Below the pieces are notes generated by a model that searched no databases, was not told the origin of the DNA, and saw nothing but the letters and a program-made list of their open reading frames with translations. This document shows, piece by piece, positions 8,381 to 15,871 of a DNA stretch of 24,873 bases (positions are counted from its first letter, which is position 1; each line of letters begins with the position of its first letter). Source of the DNA: Deltaproteobacteria bacterium (GTDB lineage Bacteria > Desulfobacterota_B > Binatia > UBA9968); the NCBI GenBank assembly GCA_027297485.1, contig JAPUHZ010000135.1:1-24873 (forward strand), given 5' to 3'. The translations under genes were made by a program, and so were the position numbers.

Positions 8381-9403
8381 GTGAATAAAGAAAAATATAA
8401 TGTTGCGCTTGTCGGAGCTACGGGGGCGGTCGGTGAACAGATACGGGAGATCCTTGAGGAAAGGCTTTTTCCTGTAGGGGAGCTTCGTCTATTGGCCTCG
8501 GAGAGATCCGCCGGTCGGTTTCTTGAGTTTCGGGGCGAACAGATTCCTGTGGAGGTACTCCGGGAGGACTCCTTCAAGGGCCTCGACCTAGCTCTTTTTT
8601 CCGCAGGAAGGGTCGTGAGTGAAAAGTTTGTCCCCCTGGCCGTAGCCTCCAGGAGTGTAGTCATCGATAACAGTCCGCAGTTTCGGATGGAGCCTGATGT
8701 CCCATTGGTCGTTCCGGAGGTAAACCGGTCGGAGATTGCCTCCTATAAGCGCCGGGGAATTATCGCTAATCCCAACTGTTCCACTATCCAGATGGTTGTG
8801 ACCCTTAAGCCGATCCACGATGCGGCGAGGATCGGACGCGTGGTAGTCTCTTCCTATCAATCGGTTTCCGGAGCGGGAAGGATGGCTATGGAGGAGCTGA
8901 GTCAACAGGCTATCGACTTGTTCAACGGGAAAGAGCTTAAGAAAGAAAAGTTTCCCCATCAGATCGCCTTCAACTGTATTCCTCACATCGATAGTTTTTT
9001 GGAGGGCGGCTACACCAAGGAGGAGATGAAGATGGTGAACGAGACCCGTAAGATTCTGGGGGACGCTTCCCTTCGCATCACAGCTACCGCAGTTCGCGTC
9101 CCAGTCTTTTGCGGCCATTCCGAATCAGTCAATATCGAAACAGAAAAGAAACTCACGGCCAACGACGTAAGAGCCATTTTGCGCGAAGCCCCAGGAATTC
9201 TGCTCTGTGATGATCCCGAGAGAAATCTCTACCCTATGGCGATCGACGCCGTCGGCAAGGACGCCACTTTAGTAGGGAGGATCCGAGAGGATGATTCCGT
9301 CCCCAACGGGATCAACCTCTGGATCGTGGCTGACAACCTGCGCAAGGGTGCTGCCCTCAATGCGGTTCAGGTCGCAGAGATTCTGATCAGAGATTATCTA
9401 TAA
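8381..9403 (+). CDS. asd: Aspartate-semialdehyde dehydrogenase
   Basis: Asd reduces aspartyl phosphate to aspartate semialdehyde with NADPH, feeding lysine, diaminopimelate, threonine and methionine synthesis. The 340-aa protein has the nucleotide motif VGATGAVGEQI and the catalytic cysteine C133 in NPNCSTIQM. QSVSGAGR and VPVFCGHSESVNIE, with the active-site histidine region, follow, and the C terminus is INLWIVADNLRKGAALNAVQ. The start is GTG at 8381, supported by the family N terminus; the ribosome site is poor. leuB-asd-truA is a common order in related genomes. Here truA is separated from asd by the antisense valS. Confidence 0.96.
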   Translation: MNKEKYNVALVGATGAVGEQIREILEERLFPVGELRLLASERSAGRFLEFRGEQIPVEVLREDSFKGLDLALFSAGRVVSEKFVPLAVASRSVVIDNSPQFRMEPDVPLVVPEVNRSEIASYKRRGIIANPNCSTIQMVVTLKPIHDAARIGRVVVSSYQSVSGAGRMAMEELSQQAIDLFNGKELKKEKFPHQIAFNCIPHIDSFLEGGYTKEEMKMVNETRKILGDASLRITATAVRVPVFCGHSESVNIETEKKLTANDVRAILREAPGILLCDDPERNLYPMAIDAVGKDATLVGRIREDDSVPNGINLWIVADNLRKGAALNAVQVAEILIRDYL

Positions 9404-9675
9404 AACCTTCTCTCCCGGCGGCGCTTCGCGAGCGGAGGGTGCACCAAAATCATAATCCGTTTACAGCCGCAGGGGGGGCTCCGGATCCGGCAATCCGTAG
9501 TGATATGAATTCCGCCACACCTGTCCCTTCGTTGAGGCTTTCGAGCATTGGCGATGACTCATACCTTTGCCGCTCTTTAACCGTTTCTGCTGACAATTGA
9601 GGATAGACATAAAACGCGGAGTATAGGCTAGGACAAGTCGCTCCAATACAGGCTCGCGAGAAGGGGAAAGAGGGG
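9404..9675. other. Intergenic region between convergent asd and valS
   Basis: About 270 bases lie between the two stop codons. I see the 10-bp palindrome CCGGATCCGG (9481-9490) and a GC-rich imperfect hairpin CGCTTCGCGAGCG just after asd, without a T-run. Short minus-strand frames here look like no known protein. No RNA gene was recognised. It may be the trailing edge of the inserted valS segment. Confidence 0.5.
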
Positions 9676-12351
9676 TCAAGATGCCGGCTTCTTGCGTTCC
9701 GCGAACGTTGCCCAGAGGACCTCGAAGCATCCCGGTTCCAGATCCACCTTTTGCTCGAGACGATAGTCACGGCAACGCGCGGCCGCCATCACGTCCCCGA
9801 CCACCGTGCTGAGCCTATCTATCGAGTTCGCGTTCCCCGCCAGAAGCGCGTTTTGGATCTCGTGGCCGACTGAAAGGCCGGCGTCGGTCTTGCATTTGTG
9901 AAGAGCGCCAAGGGCACTGACCGCGGCGTCGAAACTCAGAATGTCGTGTGGTAATTCTATCCCGTCGAAGTCGGCCTCATTCGGCCACGGCGAGGTATGA
10001 ATACTCGTATGGGCGGACTCCTTCATGGTGCTCCACGACCACACCTCCTCGGTGATGTACGGAAGCACGGGCGCAAACAATCGTAACAGAAGGCGGAGTC
10101 CGAGTCTGAGAGCGGCGACCGCCGATCCTCTGGCCTCCGGTGCATCACCGGTCTCGCCGCGAGCCCGGAACTTGGCGAGTTCAAGGTAGGTGTCCGTGAA
10201 GTGTGTCCAGAAGAACCTCTCGGTCTGTTGCAGCGCGCCGGCATAGTCGAATCTTTCGAACGCACGAGTCGTATCCAGAACCAACTCGTGCAACTTCGCG
10301 ATAAAGGCGCGATCCAGCTCCTGGGTGATCGTCCGCACCTCGCCTGTCTGTGAGAGGACGAACTTGCCGGCATTGAAGATCTTGGTCACCAGGCGTCGTC
10401 CGACCTTTAACACCTTCTCGTCGAAGGTGGTATCGGTGCCAAGGCGGGCACTGGCCGCCCAATAACGGACGCCGTCCGCGGTGTACTCGTCGAGGAGGTG
10501 AATCGGCGTAATGACGTTCCCCTTGCTCTTCGACATCTTCTTACGGTCCGGATCGAGGACCCAGCCGGAGATCACGATGTGTTTCCACGGTATCGATTCC
10601 TCATGAAGCATGGCCTTGGCGATCGTGTAGAACGCCCAAGTGCGGATGATCTCGTGACTTTGGGGTCGAATGTCCATGGGGAAGAGCTTACGGTGGCGTT
10701 CCTCGTTCAGCACCCAGTGAGAACCGATCTGGGGCGTCAGTGAGCTTGTGAACCAAGTGTCGAAGACGTCCGACTCGCCAACGAATCCGCCGGGCTTGCC
10801 GCGCTGTTCTTCTCCGTAACCCGGAGGGCAAACCGTCATCGGATCAATCGGCAAAGAGTCACGGCCTGCAACGATCGGTCGCGAATGGTGCCGACGTCCT
10901 TCCGGGTCAAGCGGATACCATACAGGAAAGGGGACGCCGAAATAGCGCTGGCGGCTGATGCACCAGTCGAACTGGAGATTCTCGGTCCAGTTTCGGAATC
11001 GTACCTCCATGAACTCCGGGTGCCACTGGATCCGGCTGCCCATGGCCAGAAGCTGTTCCTTCTTGTCCATCAATTTCACGAACCACTGTCGGGTCGTGAC
11101 GAACTCCAGCGGCTTGTCGCCCTTTTCGAAGAACTTGACGGAATGGGAAATGGGGCGGGGTTCTCCCTGAAGCGGGGAATCGGTTCCGGCGGCTGCGCCC
11201 GCGGGATCGCGAAGCAAGTCCACGATCCGCTTGCGGGCGTCGGTGATCGTCTTTCCGGCAAGTTCTCGGTAATACCTGTTACCACTGTTGGGATCCAGGC
11301 TTTCCCGGCCAACCGCGCCAAAAGTAACCGGGATGAGACGCCCGTCCCGGCCAACGATTTGCCGGAGGCGCAGCTTGTGTTCACGCCACCAGAGAACGTC
11401 CGTGGCATCGCCGAACGTACAGACCATCAAGATTCCAGTCCCCTTTTCCGGGTCTGCCAGCTCACTGGGGTAGATCGGCACCGGGACCCGAAACAGCGGA
11501 GTGACGGCGTTCTTCCCGAAGAGATCTTTATAACGATCGTCTCCCGGATGCGCCGTAATGCCGACACAGGCGGCGAGCAATTCCGGGCGGGTCGTCGATA
11601 TGACGAACGAACGATCGGATCCCTCGACACCGAATTTGAGGTTGTGGAAGGCGCTGTCGACCTGTCGGTCTTCGGTCTCCGCCTGCGCGACGGCCGTATG
11701 GAAATCCACGTCCCACATCGTTGGCGCTTCAACACTGTAGACCTGGTTCTTTTCAAAGAGATCGATGAAGCTGAGCTGTGCAAGGCGGCGACATTGATCG
11801 TCAATGGTCGCGTATTGCTCGCTCCAAGCTACAGAAAGGCCGATTCGGCGCCACAGCCGCATGAAGGCCTTCTCATCTTCCCTGGTCAACACGTGACACA
11901 GCTCGATGAAATTCGGGCGCGAGACCTTGAGCGGCGGTTCCCTGCGCCGCCTGGCCGTCGCGGGATCGAGTGCAAGGTCAGGGTTGTACGAAACGTTCGG
12001 CTCGCAGCGCACGTGATAGTAATTCTGCACCCGGCGCTCGGTGGGCAGGCCGTTATCATCCCACCCCATGGGATAGAAGATGTTCTTCCCGCGCATGCGC
12101 TGATAGCGAACGATCACGTCCGTGTGCGTGTAGCTGAAAACGTGTCCGACGTGCAAGCTCCCCGACACGGTGGGAGGTGGGGTGTCGACGATAAAGGTCT
12201 CGTCCCGGGCACGTTTCGCATCATAGTGATAGATGCCGAGAGTTTCCCACCGTCGGTCCCATCTCTCCTCGGCTTCTTTGGAATCAAAATGTTTCGGCAG
12301 CTTCGCCGCATCTATGCTCTTGATTGTTTTCGTATTGATGTCCATTTCCAT
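9676..12351 (-). CDS. valS: Valyl-tRNA synthetase, archaeal/rickettsial subtype
   Basis: ValS charges tRNA-Val and edits mischarged Thr. The 891-aa class Ia enzyme has HVGH at residues 67-70 (HIGH motif) and KMSKS at 605-609. The CP1 editing region contains STTRPELL and GTGILMVCTFGDATDV. Its PMGWDDNGLPTERRVQNYY block marks the archaeal/Rickettsia-like subtype; standard bacterial ValS has PGTDHAGIATQ here. The C-terminal coiled-coil arm of the usual bacterial form is missing. It lies antisense between asd and truA, so it was probably acquired and inserted. Hand-counted G+C is not clearly different from its neighbours. Two starts are possible (12351 and 12345) and neither has a strong ribosome site. 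Whether it is the only ValS of the cell cannot be seen. Confidence 0.95.
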   Translation of the reverse strand: MEMDINTKTIKSIDAAKLPKHFDSKEAEERWDRRWETLGIYHYDAKRARDETFIVDTPPPTVSGSLHVGHVFSYTHTDVIVRYQRMRGKNIFYPMGWDDNGLPTERRVQNYYHVRCEPNVSYNPDLALDPATARRRREPPLKVSRPNFIELCHVLTREDEKAFMRLWRRIGLSVAWSEQYATIDDQCRRLAQLSFIDLFEKNQVYSVEAPTMWDVDFHTAVAQAETEDRQVDSAFHNLKFGVEGSDRSFVISTTRPELLAACVGITAHPGDDRYKDLFGKNAVTPLFRVPVPIYPSELADPEKGTGILMVCTFGDATDVLWWREHKLRLRQIVGRDGRLIPVTFGAVGRESLDPNSGNRYYRELAGKTITDARKRIVDLLRDPAGAAAGTDSPLQGEPRPISHSVKFFEKGDKPLEFVTTRQWFVKLMDKKEQLLAMGSRIQWHPEFMEVRFRNWTENLQFDWCISRQRYFGVPFPVWYPLDPEGRRHHSRPIVAGRDSLPIDPMTVCPPGYGEEQRGKPGGFVGESDVFDTWFTSSLTPQIGSHWVLNEERHRKLFPMDIRPQSHEIIRTWAFYTIAKAMLHEESIPWKHIVISGWVLDPDRKKMSKSKGNVITPIHLLDEYTADGVRYWAASARLGTDTTFDEKVLKVGRRLVTKIFNAGKFVLSQTGEVRTITQELDRAFIAKLHELVLDTTRAFERFDYAGALQQTERFFWTHFTDTYLELAKFRARGETGDAPEARGSAVAALRLGLRLLLRLFAPVLPYITEEVWSWSTMKESAHTSIHTSPWPNEADFDGIELPHDILSFDAAVSALGALHKCKTDAGLSVGHEIQNALLAGNANSIDRLSTVVGDVMAAARCRDYRLEQKVDLEPGCFEVLWATFAERKKPAS

Positions 12352-12388
12352 GTTTGGAGCGCGTCGTCAGCTCCACACGAACCGCCTT

Positions 12389-12405
12389 TGTTACCACAGG
12401 TAACA
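12389..12405. promoter_or_regulatory. Perfect 7-bp dyad upstream of valS (possible operator)
   Basis: TGTTACC (12389-12395) and GGTAACA (12399-12405) form a perfect inverted repeat around ACA, about 38 bases before the valS start on the minus strand. The size and symmetry suit a dimeric repressor site. A short transcript hairpin is also possible. No T-box consensus (AGGGTGGNACCGCG) is present nearby. Confidence 0.4.
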
Positions 12406-12438
12406 CTGGGGACGCTACCCTTTGATTAGTATCATACT

Positions 12439-12454
12439 CCGCGGCTTGCCGCGG
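12439..12454. repeat. GC-rich REP-like hairpin
   Basis: CCGCGGC (12439-12445) is followed after TT by GCCGCGG (12448-12454), a perfect stem with essentially no spacer. There is no T-run on either side. Short CCGCGG-CTTG-CCGCGG hairpins of this kind resemble dispersed REP-like elements. Only one copy is in this window, so the repeat nature is an inference. Confidence 0.45.
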
Positions 12455-12596
12455 GCACAAATATCCGGAGGAATTCAAACACCTCTAAAGCCATGCCAGA
12501 AAAGACCGTGAAATTCCACAAAATAAGAGGCTATTGCTAGTCCTATTCCAGTGGTCTAGTCTTTATAGATCAGGTTTTTCGACACCCTATTTGTTT

Positions 12597-13328
12597 ATGA
12601 ACATCAAGCTGACCATTGAATATGACGGAACAAACTATCATGGATGGCAGGTTCAGCCTAACGGGGAGACGATTCAAGAGGTTTTGGAGCGAGCCATTGA
12701 ACAGATCCTCGGAGTCGCGGTTAGGCTCAACGTATCCGGTCGCACGGATGCTGGAGTTCATGCCTTAGGTCAGGTTGTCAATTTCATATCTGCCAGCGAT
12801 CTTGACCTTTGGCGGCTACAGAAAGGGCTAAATGCCCTTACCCCGCAGGACATTATGATCAGAGAGGCAGTGGTGGTCCCCGATTGCTTTGATGCCCGAC
12901 GGGATGCCAGACGCCGCGTGTATCAGTATCGAATCTGGAACTCCCCTTGGCCATCGGCTTTTCATCGTCGCTTCTCTTGGCACGTGTATTACCGCTTGGA
13001 GCTGTCCGCCATGCGGGAGGCGATTCGGTTCCTAGAGGGCGAGCATGACTTTGCTTCCTTTCAGGCGGCCGGATGTGATGCGCGCCATCCCATAAGGAAA
13101 GTTTATCACAATTCCTTGAGTCAACAGGGAGATTTTCTTTTTTACACTATCGAGGCTACTGCCTATCTGAGGTATATGGTGCGCAATATTGTAGGAACAC
13201 TTATGGAAGTCGGTCGGCAGGAACGGACTCCCGCAGCTTTCGCCGAACTCCTGCACGCTCGGGACCGGACTCGGGCAGGTCCGACAGCCCCGCCGTATGG
13301 GCTTTTTCTCATGGAGGTAAAGTATTAA
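12597..13328 (+). CDS. truA: tRNA pseudouridine(38-40) synthase
   Basis: TruA converts uridines 38-40 of the tRNA anticodon arm to pseudouridine. The 243-aa protein begins MNIKLTIEYDGTNYHGWQ and holds the catalytic aspartate D51 in GRTDAGVHALGQV. It also has the RRVYQYRIWN and HDFASFQAAGCD blocks and ends with AYLRYMVRNIVGTLMEVG near the C terminus. The ATG at 12597 matches the family start. An upstream in-frame TTG at 12534 would add 21 residues not seen in the family. The ribosome site is weak. It would normally be co-transcribed with asd, but valS intervenes, so truA needs its own promoter or read-through. Confidence 0.95.
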   Translation: MNIKLTIEYDGTNYHGWQVQPNGETIQEVLERAIEQILGVAVRLNVSGRTDAGVHALGQVVNFISASDLDLWRLQKGLNALTPQDIMIREAVVVPDCFDARRDARRRVYQYRIWNSPWPSAFHRRFSWHVYYRLELSAMREAIRFLEGEHDFASFQAAGCDARHPIRKVYHNSLSQQGDFLFYTIEATAYLRYMVRNIVGTLMEVGRQERTPAAFAELLHARDRTRAGPTAPPYGLFLMEVKY

Positions 13329-13504
13329 GACAAACGTATTTAAATTTGTTACATTGAGGCTATTCCGAGGGGAAGGAGACTGAAGGACGAGGGAACCGAA
13401 CGTGAGACTTGGTGCAGGCCCAAACGGCAGGAATAATCACGTGAAGGGGTAGGGGTGGCGGCCCTCAAGGCACTGGCCCATTTCCCTCGGCCTGAAGGCT
13501 CCTT
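13329..13504. other. Structured-looking noncoding stretch downstream of truA
   Basis: No protein-coding pattern is seen here. GAGGGAA (13389-13395) can pair with TTCCCTC (13482-13488). A second imperfect hairpin runs from CCTCGG (13485-13490) to CCGAGG (13508-13513), with AAGG/CCTT inside. The interior is purine-rich and GC-rich. It ends in repeat copy 2. It could be a small RNA or a decayed mobile element; no known RNA family was recognised. Confidence 0.4.
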
Positions 13505-13545
13505 CCACCGAGGAGATGTAAACTTACTTACTGCGTTTGTATTAG
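13505..13545. repeat. Inverted copy 2 of the 41-bp repeat
   Basis: This is the reverse complement of 1206-1246 with one mismatch. The match stops sharply at both edges. The second 11-bp terminal arm present in copy 1 (1246-1256) is missing here apart from its first base. It lies 21 bases before the alpha/beta hydrolase start, so it may carry regulatory signals for that gene. Confidence 0.8.
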
Positions 13546-13566
13546 AAGGAAAATTCAGAATCCAGA

Positions 13567-14736
13567 ATGAAAAAAAAGTTTCTCCTTATCGGCATCTTTC
13601 TTTTCCTCACCGGACTCGTCTTTTTTTCTCAGATTCGCTTGGGGACGGTCACGGCCCTCTTTCTCTGGGACCTCCTGGATGAGGAAACAGTCCAATCTCC
13701 TGATCGCGGAACTCTGGCGTGGATTACACCGTCTCCCGCTGTGAAACGATTGCAGATTTCACGGGGAGGAGAGAGGATCGCCGCGGACCTGTATCATCTG
13801 CGAGATGGCAAGAGGAGAGCCGCCATCCTTCTGACCCACGGCATTATCGAGACGGGCAAGGATGATCCGCGCCTGATTCGCTTCGCCTATTCCCTGGCCC
13901 GTTCTGGTTTTGTTGTCCTTGTCCCTGAGCTCAAAGGGATGAAATCCTTTCGTGTCCTTCTCAGCGATGCGGACGATATCGTTGCTTCCTTCCGTTATCT
14001 CATTTCCCTTAGAGAGATTGTGGATGAAGAAAAGATGGGACTCTTGGGCTTTAGCTACGGCGCCGGTCCTACACTCATCGCGGCTGCCGATCCGTTGATT
14101 CGCGATCAAGTTAAGTTTTTGGTCTCTTTTGGTGGCTACTATGATCCCGTCAACGTTATCCGCTTTATCACGACCGGCACTTACGAGTACCGGGATGAGA
14201 AAGGCTTCCTACAACCGGAGCCTTACGGCAAGTGGGTCTTTTTTAAGAACAATGTGGACTATGTGAAAAGCGAGAGGGATCGGAGGCTGCTAAAGGCCAT
14301 GTTCGAAAAAGAGGAGGAGAAAAAACGGGATGAGGCAACGGCGCTTCTAGGCGACTTGACTCCCCAGGGCAGGTATCTTTATGAGCTTCTGATCAACGAA
14401 GATCCGGACCGGGTGGAAAATCTAATTAAAAGGACCGATGCCCGGTTCCAGGATTATCTTAAGAAAATCTCGTTGGCCCCAATCATTCCTTCGATCCGGG
14501 CCTATTTTCTTATCGGCCACGGAAGCACCGATCCTTTAATCCCCTACACGGAGAGCCTCAGGCTTGCGGATGCAGTACAGGATAAGGACAAGGTACACGT
14601 GGCGATTCTAAGGGCCTTTAGCCATGTGGATCCGGCACGTAAGAGCTTTCCCGCTAAGGAGTTTCTGACCGTCTATCTCCCCTCTATGGTACAGTTTTAC
14701 TATCTGATCTATGATCTCCTCAGCCAGCAGTTGTGA
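13567..14736 (+). CDS. Alpha/beta hydrolase, membrane-anchored or exported
   Basis: The 389-aa protein begins with a basic, hydrophobic leader (MKKKFLLIGIFLFLTGLVFF). This acts as a signal anchor or an uncleaved signal peptide, placing the enzyme outside the cytoplasm. The alpha/beta hydrolase core follows from about residue 85: oxyanion strand ILLTHG, then the nucleophile S163 in GFSYG, acid D322 in GHGSTDPLIP, and base H353 in FSHVDP. Between nucleophile and acid lies a long, charged helical insertion (about residues 225-305) that probably forms a lid. It resembles dienelactone-hydrolase-like or acyl-peptidase-like families, but the substrate is unknown. The nearest purine-rich ribosome site (AAGGAAAA) is far from the ATG. 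It is a single gene; the previous 240 bases hold the repeat and structured DNA. Confidence 0.8.
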   Translation: MKKKFLLIGIFLFLTGLVFFSQIRLGTVTALFLWDLLDEETVQSPDRGTLAWITPSPAVKRLQISRGGERIAADLYHLRDGKRRAAILLTHGIIETGKDDPRLIRFAYSLARSGFVVLVPELKGMKSFRVLLSDADDIVASFRYLISLREIVDEEKMGLLGFSYGAGPTLIAAADPLIRDQVKFLVSFGGYYDPVNVIRFITTGTYEYRDEKGFLQPEPYGKWVFFKNNVDYVKSERDRRLLKAMFEKEEEKKRDEATALLGDLTPQGRYLYELLINEDPDRVENLIKRTDARFQDYLKKISLAPIIPSIRAYFLIGHGSTDPLIPYTESLRLADAVQDKDKVHVAILRAFSHVDPARKSFPAKEFLTVYLPSMVQFYYLIYDLLSQQL

Positions 14737-14787
14737 TGTGTGCTTTAAAATGGATTATTGGGACAACCCGTGGTCAATATGATTGGA

Positions 14788-14816
14788 TTGACGAGGTTAT
14801 GGCTTTCCTCTATAGG
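14788..14816 (+). promoter_or_regulatory. Putative sigma-70-type promoter of the deacetylase gene
   Basis: TTGACG (14788-14793), a 17-bp spacer and TATAGG (14811-14816) lie 47 bases before the ATG at 14864, in the gap after the hydrolase gene. Confidence 0.5.
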
Positions 14817-14863
14817 CTTGCTTTAAGAGCCGAGACATTTTCGCGCTGGGTAAGGGAGCAACC

Positions 14864-15781
14864 ATGATTCCATCGCACAGTTCATTTTACGATGTTTTTT
14901 CCAAAGCGAAAAAGATAAAGATCCAATGGCCCAATGGGGCCAGGCTTGCCGTGACTCTGGCGGCTAACCTAGAGGCCTGGACCGAGACCCCTGACCCCAA
15001 TATAAGGAGGACCCGCCACGTGGGAGGATCGAATCCCATTACGGCAGAGGAGGTAAGGTGCAAGTATGACTTCAGGACCGCCAGTGAGAACGACTACGGA
15101 GGCAGGAGCGGGGTTTGGAGGATACTCAGGATACTTGAAAAACAGGAACTCCAAGCCTCTTTCAACATCAACGGCTTGGCCGCAGTGAGATATCCGGAGG
15201 CAGTAAAGAAGATTCACGCAGCAGGACATGAGATTGTGGGTCATAGTTATGCCGAGGATATCCAGTTGGTTCTCTTGTCGAAAGAAGAAGAAAGAAGAGA
15301 GATCCAAACATGCGTAAAAATATTTCAGGATTTAGTGGGCGTGAGACCCTACGGCTGGCTCTCCTCGGGGATGAGGCACACCGAGCATACCCTGGAGCTG
15401 CTCGCTGAAGAGGGCTTTCTCTGGCACGGAGATGCAGTCAATGACGATGCCCCCTATCCGATCGAGGTGAACGGGAGAACGCTCATAGAAGTCCCATACC
15501 GCAACGCCGTCAGCGGGCTTAACGATACCGGGATGTACCGTAGAGGGATGACGGCGCGGGATCTACTCGCGGCCTTCAAGGACGAGTTCGATATGCTCTA
15601 TGAGGAGTCTCTGACTGAGCCTAAAATGCTCACGCTGGCGATGCACTGTCAGATGGCCTTTCCAGCTACTGGAAAAGTATACGAGGAGGCGATCAGGTAC
15701 GCAAAATTCTTCCCAGGTGTTTGGTTTGCAAGAAGACTAGATGTTGTCCGATGGGTATTAGATCATTGTATCAAACCTTAG
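14864..15781 (+). CDS. Polysaccharide deacetylase family protein (PuuE-like)
   Basis: The 305-aa protein has a NodB-type carbohydrate esterase 4 fold. Recognisable parts are RLAVTLAANLEAW (first strand), YGGRSGVWRILRILEKQ, ASFNINGLAA, and the metal-binding motif AGHEIVGHSYAED. Later come RPYGWLSSGMRHTEHTLELL, the acidic strand WHGDAVNDDAPYPIEV, and LAMHCQMAF near the C terminus. The classical TFDDG motif of the first strand is replaced by LAANLEAW. That points to the cytoplasmic PuuE/allantoinase-like branch, which acts on small amides, rather than to peptidoglycan or chitin deacetylases; no signal peptide is seen. AAGGGAG lies at good spacing before the ATG. It sits alone between the hydrolase and leuC. 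The substrate is unknown; a ureide or formamide amidohydrolase role is an inference. Confidence 0.85.
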   Translation: MIPSHSSFYDVFSKAKKIKIQWPNGARLAVTLAANLEAWTETPDPNIRRTRHVGGSNPITAEEVRCKYDFRTASENDYGGRSGVWRILRILEKQELQASFNINGLAAVRYPEAVKKIHAAGHEIVGHSYAEDIQLVLLSKEEERREIQTCVKIFQDLVGVRPYGWLSSGMRHTEHTLELLAEEGFLWHGDAVNDDAPYPIEVNGRTLIEVPYRNAVSGLNDTGMYRRGMTARDLLAAFKDEFDMLYEESLTEPKMLTLAMHCQMAFPATGKVYEEAIRYAKFFPGVWFARRLDVVRWVLDHCIKP

Positions 15782-15797
15782 GGGCATATTTTTATGT

Positions 15798-15817
15798 GGC
15801 CTCCCCCGCGGGAGGTC
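15798..15817. other. Hairpin between deacetylase gene and leuC
   Basis: GGCCTCCC (15798-15805) pairs with GGGAGGTC (15810-15817), including one G-T wobble, around the loop CCGC. No T-run follows on either strand. It abuts the -35 box of the leuC promoter, so it may be a weak terminator or an operator-like site. Confidence 0.45.
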
Positions 15818-15846
15818 TTGAACTCAGGGGTATGGACAGTTATGAT
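15818..15846 (+). promoter_or_regulatory. Putative sigma-70-type promoter of leuCD
   Basis: TTGAAC (15818-15823), exactly 17 bases, then TATGAT (15841-15846). Predicted transcription would start near 15853, giving a leader of roughly 20 bases before the leuC ATG at 15872, with GGGAG as ribosome site. Confidence 0.55.
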
Positions 15847-15871
15847 ATTTAACTCTGGGAGATTTTGAGAG

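Noticed and set aside
9676..12351. valS as a composition island
   Set aside because: Counts on a few 60-base lines gave about 55-58% G+C in valS versus about 60% in leuA and asd, which is not a convincing difference. The transfer argument rests on subtype and placement only.
10885..12429. Plus-strand open frame of 514 codons opposite valS
   Set aside because: It is a mirror of valS, which carries HVGH, KMSKS and editing motifs. The plus-strand product shows no recognisable domain and no ribosome site.
12352..12478. T-box riboswitch upstream of valS
   Set aside because: An AGGGTAGCG-like stretch caught the eye, but the AGGGTGGNACCGCG antiterminator and a following terminator are missing.
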